Source: Achatina immaculata (taxonomy: Eukaryota; Mollusca; Gastropoda; Stylommatophora; Achatinidae). Taken from it: a stretch of DNA of 64,000 nt. Location: assembly GCA_009760885.1 (NCBI GenBank), contig CM019713.1, positions 27,122,927 through 27,186,926 of the forward strand, read 5' to 3'. The position numbers and the translations under genes were made by a program. Under the pieces are notes generated by a model. The model was not told where the DNA came from. It made no database searches and saw only the letters and a list, made by a program, of their open reading frames with translations. Shown piece by piece: positions 56,091 through 64,000 of this stretch (its first letter is position 1; each line of letters begins with the position of its first letter).

Positions 56091-56412
56091 ATAAGACATA
56101 AATATAGACATATATATTAGACATATAATATATAAAGATATAAGAAAAAAAAATCCTTGTCAAAAAGATAAGAGAGAGACAATGTACTTTCATAAGACAT
56201 GCAATGAAAAGAGGGGGCATTGAAAATATTATAACAACAGGAAAAATAGAAGGAAGAAGATCAAGAGGAAGACCAAGAGAAATGATACTGGACAGTCTGA
56301 CAGGATGGTGTGAGAGGAGATCACCAACTGAACTGATGACCTGCATGAAGGATCGGGTACTCTGGAGAAGCATAATAGCCAACGCCAGTCGGCACGGCAC
56401 CTGATGATGATG
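56091..56412 (+). mobile_element. LINE family C (RTE-like) 3' copy, 13-bp TSD
   Basis: ATATATAACGATA at 56077-56089 and 56413-56425 is the TSD. Coding words match 27.4-27.66 kb closely: MKRGGIENIITTGKIE, RRSRGRPREMILDSL, TGWCERRSPTELM, ending ASRHGT-stop. The stop starts TGATGATGATG. The first about 60 bp are AT-rich filler resembling the left flank. Confidence 0.88.
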
Positions 56413-56429
56413 ATATATAACGATAGACA

Positions 56430-57140
56430 AAAATAGATTTTTAAACGGGATATTGTTCAAAAGACGGTGTGGCCTATTTTGTTGTAGATTCTGTCTCATA
56501 CACAAAAAAGGCCACTCCTTTCATTTTTTATTCTTAAGTTTTATAGTGTTTGATGCAACCCCAAGTCGAAATATAACACTCTCATCTTGTAAAAGGATCA
56601 AATTTTCTCTAACCTGGCTACCAAAGATAAGGGAGAAAGCACGGAAAGAATATATCAAAGGTAAGAAATGGAAAGTTTTGAAATATTTTAGAGAGAGGAA
56701 AACATATGACAGAATTTGTCCTATATAACACAGCCATAAGCGTCTTATGAACTCATGAAGCAACAACAACTGGCAAAATAAGAGAAAAAAATCGTTGAAA
56801 TATTCGATATTTTGTCCCCGGAAGTTTCTTCTTTTACTTATTAGCACAATATTCCGTAGGCGAATCTTTCATTTTTAACTATTTTAATAAACTGAGTCTG
56901 GCAGACATCTTTGCAGAAACATTACAAGTAATGTATCGTCTTCTGTTCGTTTCCCCTGTGTTTAGAGAGGTGGACATCTTGTCATTTTCAAGCTAAAACA
57001 CTACAGAAGAGTTTATTATAAAATTTTTATGTGGTCTTGGGTATGTTTTGTTTTGTTTTTCTCTGATGTGGTAGGATAAGATTTGAAATGCTTATCAGAT
57101 TATTGCGCTGAGGTTTGTTGCTTTCTTGTGAGGTAGTTCT
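56430..57140. other. No recognisable feature
   Basis: Single-copy-looking AT-rich sequence without coding support. Confidence 0.4.
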
Positions 57141-57150
57141 TGGTCCTCTC

Positions 57151-57187
<37 letters not shown>

Positions 57188-57226
57188 ATTTTTGGTCCTC
57201 TCCCAGAGAGAGAGAGAGAGAGAGAT
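57140..57226. repeat. Duplicated block plus (AG)n
   Basis: ttggtcctctcccagagagag occurs twice (57140s and 57194), each extended as AG repeats of different length. Confidence 0.88.
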
Positions 57227-57229
57227 ATC

Positions 57230-58180
57230 ATTTTATTCATAGATAATGCAGTAACGATCTGGACAGACATAGAGTCGGATAGAAAGTGTGTTATATTGGT
57301 TTCCTATATTTTAGGATATGACCCTTGTTTATCAAGCTTGTAGGCAGGCTTATTTGTCAAAGGGAAACAACTTTAACTAGATTGAAGGAGCATAATAATT
57401 ACTTAAAGGGGACGTGAACTTTTATTTTTTGGAGTAGGGTCTTTTCTGATTCTAGTTCGTCGCTGATAGCAGCTGTGGCCAATGTGGGTTTAGCTTGGTT
57501 GTTTTTGCTTTGTTCAGCGAAGTGGCTGACAGTGGCTGTCGGCAGTGTTTTATTATCTTCTTAAATGCTGCATTTTTGTCTCCCTTAATAGCCTCGGCCA
57601 TCACTCTTAAGCTGATTACCATGGTGAAAGTAATGTGGGTGGTAGGTGAAAGTAGTGCGAGTGGTAGACAAAAGTAGTGTAACTATATCGTGAATTAGAG
57701 CCTAGATGTAAGAGTCTTGCCATCCTGTAGCCGCTGGCTTAATGGTAGAAAAATTGCTCTAACAATCTACAGGAGATGGAACAGTCTCAAAGACAAAACC
57801 AGCAAGGGACTAAATTATTACTTAAGTATAGTCTGATATGTTGTCGCTGTGGTCTGATCTTCCTGAAAGACGACCAAGACGGTCTTGAAAAGTCCAGATT
57901 TAAAGAGACTAGACCGTATGTTTTCAGCAGTTTCCAATCCTAGACTGTTTTGTATGAACTGTTTTCGTATGTTTTCAGCAGTTTCCAATAGATGTTAAAT
58001 TATTTCCATTGTCTTGTGAAAATTAACACTAATAACGAGCTCCTCTACTCTGGACCGTCTTTGCCTGAAAAAAAAAATACAATAGAAGTAAAGGGACGTA
58101 ACAATGAAATTTGTACATGAAACCATATTCATGAGTTTTCTGATCGGTCCAGTTTTTGTTGTTGATGCTGCAACTGTTAT
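57230..58180. other. No recognisable feature
   Basis: A 24-bp duplication (gtatgttttcagcagtttcc..) lies at about 57917 and 57967. No gene supported. Confidence 0.4.
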
Positions 58181-58246
58181 TATTATTTATTTATTTATTT
58201 ATTTATTTATTATTATTATTATTATTATCATCATCATCATCATCAT
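58181..58246. repeat. (TTTA)n(TTA)n(TCA)n compound microsatellite
   Basis: Three simple motifs follow each other and abut the truncated 5' end of LINE D. Confidence 0.95.
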
Positions 58247-58682
58247 AGCCTATGGAAGTGAATGCTGGAAAATCACCAAAACCATAGAAAACAAGTTGAA
58301 TTCTTTCCAGACGAAGAATTAGGAAAATATTTTGGCCAGACACCATAAGAAATAACATCTTATTGGCAGAAATGCAGATGAAACCACTGACAGCAATTAT
58401 TGAGGAAAGACGCTGGCGATGGTTGGGACATGTGCTCCGAATGACTGACAACTCACTACCAAAAATAGCACTAAGATGGACACCACAGGGGAACAGAAGT
58501 AAGGGTAGACCAAAAGAGACATGGAGAAGAACAACAGAAAGGATGTTGAGCAATAGAGGGCTCACCTGGGCAAAAGGAGAAAAGAAGGCAAAATGACAGG
58601 CATTTGTGGAAAACCCTTGCGGAAGCCCCATGTGCCCTGGGCACTTAAGGCTCAGAGAGAGAGAGAGAGAGAGAGAGAGTCT
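58247..58682 (+). mobile_element. LINE family D C-terminal copy with (AG)n tail
   Basis: It reads YGSECWKITKTIENKLNSFQ, MQMKPLTAIIEERRWRWLGH, VLRMTDNSLPKIALRWTPQG and GRPKETWRRTTERML, then, after a frameshift, DRHLWKTLAEAPCALGT-stop. The stop TAA is followed by GGCTC and AGAGAG. It matches the minus-strand copy at 60180-62665 at nearly every residue. Confidence 0.9.
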
Positions 58683-58689
58683 AGGTATT

Positions 58690-58995
58690 TCAATTTGACC
58701 ACATTCACATTTATATCAGAATAATTTTTACACAAGACTCCAGTTTTTATTTTACACTGACATTTGTGTGTTATAACAGTCCTTTAGCATTCGACTATTT
58801 AAAATAAAAGCATAAACACTTCTATATATCAACGAGTTGTAAAGATTCTCTTTAAATCTTTATAGAAGCATGCAGGAGAAAGAAATGGAAAACTACTGGA
58901 AAATATTATTCCACATCGATGATGTGAGTAACAAATAAGAAGGGAGAAAATACTAGAAGTAAGGAACATTCAGCTGAGACCTGCAAGACACTGCT
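58690..58995. other. No recognisable feature
   Basis: AT-rich; nothing supported. Confidence 0.4.
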
Positions 58996-58999
58996 TCTG

Positions 59000-59570
59000 G
59001 GAAAGCGTGTGGGTGAAGTAGTGCGAATGTTTAAATGAAGACTTGTGAGGTGTGATACCAATCTAATTGACTGGTAGTAAGAAGGGGGCGGGAAAAGCAG
59101 ATAGAGGGTTGCAAAATACCAAGGAAAAGTGGAATGAATAAATGAAAGTACTTGGGATAGAGGGTTTGTAATATAGTGCAGTGAAGGTCTGGAGTACCAG
59201 CTGCAGATGAGAAAAGAGTAGACGAGAACTTAAATAAGGAGGGTTTGTGTTCGTGCTGAAAGGAAAGGTAAAGTATACAGAATTTCGAGTTCAGTCCGTG
59301 TGGTTCGAGTGCCCCATATTCTTTTATGTAGAGGTTCTCAAGTCCTAGGCCGCTTCTGTCGTCAGAGTGACATTATTTGGTGGCAGTTGCTATAAAATCA
59401 GACTTGCCTGTGTGTCTGGGACCGTTGAAATGATTAGACACTGGCTAAAAAGCGTTTGGAAGATGTCACAGTGTTTCTGCATGCGATCATTTAACCTGAG
59501 ACCAGTCTCTCCAACGTTATCCTACACTTTTTCTAGTGGCTCTTCTGTTAACAGCACGTACGTGTTATAA
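59000..59570 (-). mobile_element. Penelope-like element, worn 3' part
   Basis: The minus strand carries VGETGLRLNDRMQKH (GIY-YIG core), then broken remnants of the block ending in the 'ggggcactcgaaccacacgg' word and the PLE 3' UTR. It is the same family as 7.2-8.7 kb and 50.9-51.5 kb, and more diverged than both. Confidence 0.75.
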
Positions 59571-59880
59571 AACTATTCATTTTGAATACTAGATGTTCTC
59601 CGATTTCATAGGCAGATTTCCTAACACAGCTGTGTCCGGTACCAATTATTACTGCATGTATGAAAAGAGCAGAATGAGGGCCAGACCACATTGCAATCCC
59701 TTTGCGTGAGAAGCAGTCTCGAAACAGTTGTGGTAGGATTGTGGTCCTGTGCTAGGATTGTGATCCTGTGCATTATTGACCCAGCACTGGCCATGGTGCA
59801 AGGAAGAAGAAGAAGATGTCTCATCAAATGCCACAATGATTATTGCGTCTAAGTCACAATATTACTGGAAGTGATTGCTA
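59571..59880. other. No recognisable feature
   Basis: Includes a 15-bp duplication (aggattgtggtcctgtgc). No gene. Confidence 0.4.
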
Positions 59881-59884
59881 ATTG

Positions 59885-60068
59885 CAGTAGTGTATAGTGC
59901 AGTCGTCTTTCATGTTTAGCTCCGTGGTTCAAGTCTTGTAGAAATTGGTACCTTGCTCTTTCTAAAACTGAGAGATTAAAGGGGGTAACATGAAGCTGAC
60001 CACATCACACTCTAGTGTGTCGTCAGTTCAAGGAAAATATGGGAACTAATCTAGTATGTCCTGGACGT
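59885..60068 (+). mobile_element. Degenerate SINE
   Basis: B-box-like CGTGGTTCAAGTC, then 'gaaattggtaccttgctc', 'aagctgaccacatcacactctag' and 'aaggaaaatatgggaactaa' in family order. The A box is worn. Confidence 0.65.
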
Positions 60069-60100
60069 TTCTTATTGGCAAATAAGGTGCATGCTTTATT

Positions 60101-60102
<2 letters not shown>

Positions 60103-60179
<77 letters not shown>
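60103..60179. repeat. (CT)n, tail of the minus-strand LINE D
   Basis: Nearly pure CT. On the minus strand it is the (AG)n tail that follows the LINE D stop codon. Confidence 0.95.
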
Positions 60180-60181
<2 letters not shown>

Positions 60182-60183
60182 CC

Positions 60184-60636
60184 TTAAGTGCCCAGGGCAC
60201 ATGGGGCTTCCGCAAGGGTTTTCCACAAATGCCTGTCCTTCGCCTTTTTTTCTGCTCTTGCCCAGGTGAGCCCTCTATTGCTCAACATCCTTTCTGTTGT
60301 TCTTCTCCATGTCTCTTTTGGTCTACCCTTACTTCTGTTCCCCTGTGGTGTCCATCTTAGTGCTATTTTTGGTAGTGAGTTGTCAGTCATTCGGAGCACA
60401 TGTCCCAACCATCGCCAGCGTCTTTCCTCAATAACTGTTGTCAGTGGTTTCATCTGCATTTCTGCTAATAAGATGTTATTTATTATGGTGTTTGGCGAAA
60501 ATATTTTTCTAATTCTTCGTAAACATTTAGTCTGGAAAGAATTCAACTTGTTTTCTATGGTTTTGGTGATTTTCCAGCATTCACTTCCATAGAGTAGTAC
60601 ACTTAGAACATTACTCTTAAATATCCTGATTTTCAT
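60184..60636 (-). pseudogene. LINE D C-terminal domain segment
   Basis: A 150-codon open segment: MKIRIFKSNVLSVLLYGSEC, KLNSFQTKCLRRIRKIF, ERRWRWLGHVLRM, RSKGRPKETWRRT, ending APCALGT. This C-terminal domain is shared by many such LINEs and is thought to bind nucleic acid. The stop codon abuts the (AG)n tail. Confidence 0.85.
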
Positions 60637-60738
60637 ATTTATGCTGAGTTTTTTTTATTTCCATATAGTCTGCAGCATTGCAAAAGCCTGGTTTGCTCTA
60701 GTAAGTCTGCTGCTGATGTCCTCTATGCTGTCTCCATT

Positions 60739-61881
60739 TTATACTACTCTGCTGCCAAGGTATACAAATTCGTTGACTTCCTCCACTAACTTGCTATCTA
60801 CTCTGAGTACATTTCTGTTGTTCATATTTTGCTTCATTAACTTTGTCTTTCCTACGTTGATCTTTAGTCCTATGTTGTTTGCATTCTGAGTTAGCTTGTT
60901 TATTTTATCTTGCATATCTTTGTGACTGCTTGATAACAGACAAATGTCGTCCGCAAAGTCAAGGTCCTCCAGCACTGTGTCAAGGGTCCATTGTAATCCT
61001 CTGCGTTTGTCTGATGTTGCCTCCTTCATTAACCAGTCTACTGCCAAGATAAATAATGTTGGTGATAGTACACATCCCTGTTTCACTCCTGTTTGTACCC
61101 TAAAGCTGCTGGAGGTATGATCTCCACAGATGACTTTGCACTGAAAACCCTTGTATAGGGCTTTGATTACATTAACTATTTTATGGGGGAGGCCATGCCA
61201 TCTTAGGATTTTCCACAGTGCATCTCTGTTGACACTGTCAAAGGCTTTCTCAAAATCTATGAATAATGCATATGTTGTGCTATGCCACTCATTTGCCTGT
61301 TCTAATATTTGTCTAAGTACAAATATGTGGTCTATGCATGATCTTCCTTTCCTAAATCCTGCCTGCTCTTTCCGAAGTTTTTCCTCAAGTGTTGGTACAA
61401 TTCTGTTGATGATTATTCTGCAAAATACTTTACTGGTGAGTGGCAGTAGGGTAATGCCTCTCCAGTTCCCGCAATCTCTGAGATCACCCTTCTTTGGTAG
61501 TTTTACTATAAGCCCAGTTCTCCACTCATCTGGGGCTTTTTCTAGATCCCAAATTTGTTGTAATATCCGGCAAAGTTGTTTTGGTGTTTCTGCTTCTTCT
61601 GCTTTCAACATCTCAGCAGTCACTTCATCTTCACCTGGTGCCCTGTCTGATTTTAGCTTCTTTATCGCCTCCTTTACTTCACTTATTGTTATTGGTCCTG
61701 TATTGATGTTTAGTTCTGTTTTTGCTTCAGGTATGTCTATTGTTTGTGCTGCTCGTGTTCTGTTTAGTAGGGTGTTAAAGTGTTCCCTCCATCTTTCAAT
61801 TTTTTCTCTTTCTCCACTGACCAATTGTCCATTTTGTGTCCTTACTGCACTTTCACCTCTTGTGTTTAAGTTACCTGTCAT
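60739..61881 (-). pseudogene. LINE D reverse-transcriptase domain, 380 codons open
   Basis: Motifs in order: DRAPGEDEVTAEML (pre-RT), LIVKLPKKGDLRDCGNWRGI, KEQAGFRKGRSC, FIDFEKAFDSVNRDALW (motif A, catalytic Asp), TGVKQGCVLSPTLF (motif B), LEDLDFADDICLLSS (motif C, FADD intact), GLKINVGKTKLM (motif D/E). It ends at a stop after VYLGSRVV, where homologous LINEs read on. It is the only RT here with all motifs in a single frame. Confidence 0.9.
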
Positions 61882-61985
61882 CTGCTTTGTGATTTTATAT
61901 ATATGGTTTTCATGTCATTTGTATATGCTGTTTTCTCCGCTGTTTCTGCTAAGTTGTCATAATATTGACGTTTATCTTGACGGCA

Positions 61986-62609
61986 TTATTCCTTCACTTC
62001 TTTGTCTTTTTGTGCATAATTACTTAAAACTCGTTCTTTAAGCCGTTGTGATTTGGTGTTCAGTAATTTTTTCTTGATTTCTTTTCTTTGCTCTATCTTT
62101 TCCCATGTAGTCTCGCTTATCCATTCCTCTTTTCTCCTTTTCCGATATCCCAGCACCTCTTTTGCTGTTTCCTGTAGTGTTTTATTGAACTCTAATATGG
62201 ACATTTCTGCTTCGTCTTGTAGGACACTGAAGCGGTTCTTAAGTACTATTGAGTATTCATTTCTTGTTTGCTGGTCTATCAATTTTCTTGTATCAAAATG
62301 TATCTTTCTGTGTTCTACGATTTTGGCTTTCCTTAATTTTAGTTTTATTTTTGCTACCAGAAGGTTGTGATCACTTCCTACATCTGCTCCTTTCCTTGCT
62401 CGCACATCTTTTAGTGACCGTTTCCACTTGTTGTTTATTAGTATGTGATCGATTTGGTTTTCTGTGGTTTTATCTGGTGACCTCCAAGTCACCTTATGTA
62501 TGTTTTTGTGTTGTAAAATTGTCCCTCCGATGATCATCATATTTTCTTCACAGAAACTGCACAGTCTTTCTCCATTTTCATTTATTTCTCCGATTCCTTC
62601 TCTTCCCAT
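61986..62609 (-). pseudogene. LINE D endonuclease C-terminus and linker
   Basis: It reads GEINENGERLCSFCEENMMI, IGGTILQHKNIHKVTWRSPD, ENQIDHILINNKWKRSLKDV and GADVGSDHNLLVAKIKL, the last third of an AP-type endonuclease including the SDH motif. A charged linker follows (RKRRKEEWISETTWEKIEQR). It stops in KEVKE*, a point nonsense. Confidence 0.85.
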
Positions 62610-62881
62610 GATTCTTCTTCTATCTTCATTTCCTTCACCTACTTTTGCATTGAATTTATTAAAATGTAAGCAACATTAATTATATTTATAATTTATTAAG
62701 TTGTATTATTTACATATAATAGACTTTCCTGTTATATCGTTCGAAGACATGGATTACGACCAAGACATTACAACAGAGGATACAAACATTCATGAACTAC
62801 TGCATGAGGGGGATCTTAAACATTAGATGACACGACAAGATTAGGAACGAGGAGGTCTGGGAAATGGCCAGAGAAGAACCT

Positions 62882-63949
62882 TCAAACTTAACAGGGTGCT
62901 AAGTCCACAATTTGGGAACAGTTAAGGGAGGGACAGGCCCAAAAACCCAGCTGCAACCTCAGATTCCATGGCTTATGTACTACCGTACTGCGTGGCCAGG
63001 CTCAAGCCAATATCTTTTATCTCCCCTCCACGGATACTCTATGCCAATTATGCAGCAAATCACAGACACTCATACAAACTACATGACAAGCATTTACACA
63101 CTACACTGTCAAGCATTAAGTCAATCAATATTTCATTCTACACAGACACACCATTTTAACACTGCAACAGACCTGCACGCATAGGATGATAACATACATC
63201 ATCATGAATGGAACACGTAAGACATAATATAAAATTTATAACTCTAATATATATAACAGGAACATGTGCCAGGATGGCCTGGGCTCTTCTGGTCCTCATA
63301 TGCAAAGCATACACTCTCATAAAATTGTGCAACGCACCCATTAACATATGCAGCCACTGCTGCTACGAATCCATCTCCCATACTACACACAAACTCAATT
63401 TGTGCCAATGCACTGAATATCATGAACTATCTCTAATCCACCTCCCGATACTACTCACAATCTCCATTTGTGCTAATGCACTGAAATGATGAAATATCTC
63501 CAATCCACTCCCCCTCCCCCCAATACTACACACAAGCACCATTTGTGCTAATGCACTGAATATCACGAAATAGCGCACCCTATTTCTTTTGTGCCAACGC
63601 ACTGAAATATAAGCATATGATGGACCTTGATTGTATGCCCATCTGAATCACGACGAATAATCAACAGGGATCATCGAATCTCCATACACGACGAGAAAGG
63701 ACATAAACTCTGCAGCACATTGATTTCACAAACATTATGTGAGAATAGTATGAGACGGCTAGGACTACGTATATCACGATAATCATGGCCATACGAAACT
63801 AACTTAGGCCGCCATGGCTCGCTCACTTCTGTCACGCTTTCTCACTTATTTATAGGCCTTGCACTTCCGGGCGCGTGGAAAATGACGCTTCACTCCCACA
63901 CCGTACATTCGTGGAAATTCCGCGTGACCCCGCTCTCCAACAAATCTAT
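62882..63949. mobile_element. Unidentified insertion of about 1.07 kb in LINE H
   Basis: It is bounded by GAACCT repeats and interrupts LINE H. No terminal inverted repeat, Pol III box or recognised coding motif was found. It contains a 3-4 copy repeat of about 70 bp at 63398-63610. GC content rises toward the right end (63800-63930). Frames inside are short. Confidence 0.45.
63398..63610. repeat. Minisatellite, about 70-bp unit, 3-4 copies
   Basis: tttgtgccaatgcactgaat recurs at 63398, 63467, 63542 and (shortened) 63589. Spacers carry atctctaatccac and atactacacacaa. Confidence 0.8.
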
Positions 63950-64000
63950 GAACCTACAAATCATGTCTAGGAAGTGGAAGTGGATTGGCCATACTCTAAT

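Larger units (their letters stand above)
60180..62665 (-). mobile_element. LINE family D (APE-type non-LTR), 2.5 kb, best preserved
   Basis: Right to left: FNAKVGEGNED (endonuclease active-region motif, truncated just upstream), GSDHNLLVAKIKLKL (end of endonuclease), linker, full RT domain and C-terminal zinc-like/GRPK region, ending CALGT-stop. Visible lesions: a stop near 61985, a frameshift near 61905 in a TATATA run, a stop at about 60738 and another near 60660. The catalytic motifs are intact. It resembles the endonuclease-reverse transcriptases common in schistosome and mollusc genomes. The clade is not certain by eye. Confidence 0.92.
62722..64000 (+). mobile_element. LINE family H fragment, split by an insertion and running off the window
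   Basis: At 62722-62881 broken frames read LLYRSKTWITTKTLQQRIQT, MNYCMRGILNIR and HDKIRNEEVWEMA. This is the usual LINE C-terminal block between RT and the final GH motif. At 63950-64000 the expected continuation appears: NLQIMSRKWKWIGHTL. The two parts are separated by 62882-63949. GAACCT occurs at 62876-62881 and 63950-63955. Confidence 0.65.

Overview
This is a repeat-dense eukaryotic, intergenic-type window. I found no intact host gene, rRNA, tRNA or bacterial-type operon. The content is APE-type non-LTR retrotransposons, Penelope-like elements (PLEs), mariner copies, tRNA-derived SINEs, a probable non-autonomous Helitron, hAT-like MITEs, many minisatellites and long tetranucleotide arrays. 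This mix suggests an invertebrate, probably a lophotrochozoan and perhaps a mollusc. That is an impression from the repeat families, not a determination.

Layout. 0-3.3 kb: 3' ends of a CR1/L2-like LINE (family A), one split by a SINE, plus a LINE G fragment. 3.6-6 kb: a 50-bp minisatellite, then a complete 1,294-bp mariner inserted at the stop codon of a small unidentified ORF. 6.8-11.1 kb: an RTE-type LINE (family B) split by two head-to-head PLE copies, then a probable Helitron. 11.3-13 kb: a polypyrimidine 42-bp minisatellite. 13.6-18.5 kb: a SINE, a hAT-like MITE, LINE F and E tails, a (TATC)n array and a 40-bp minisatellite. 19.1-22 kb: LINE A flanked on both sides by (TATC)n. 22.6-23.6 kb: a PLE split by a 140-bp RTE-B insertion. 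25.4-30.7 kb: two mariner remnants and LINEs F, C and E. 30.8-43.1 kb: mostly minisatellites, with RTE-B and LINE C copies. 43.3-46.6 kb: RTE-B inside an apparently perfect 1,570-bp tandem duplication. 46.9-49.9 kb: two minisatellites, one with about 69 units of 25 bp. 49.9-56.4 kb: hAT MITE, SINEs, PLE, minisatellites and LINE C. 58.2-62.7 kb: LINE D, including the best-preserved reverse transcriptase in the window. 62.7-64 kb: a further LINE (H) split by an unidentified insertion of about 1.07 kb and running off the window end.

The parts do not form a pathway; their relations are nesting and succession. Target-site duplications (TSDs) can be read for several insertions: TA for mariner, 16 bp for the PLE pair, 6 and 11 bp for RTE-B, 8, 9 and 13 bp for LINE C, and 8 and 11 bp for SINEs. 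The recurrent theme is LINE families whose stop codon lies inside or next to a microsatellite-like 3' tail: (TGAA)n, (TGA)n, (AG)n, (GAA)n and (TTGA)n. Nearly all the long open frames are tandem repeats read as codons, not genes.
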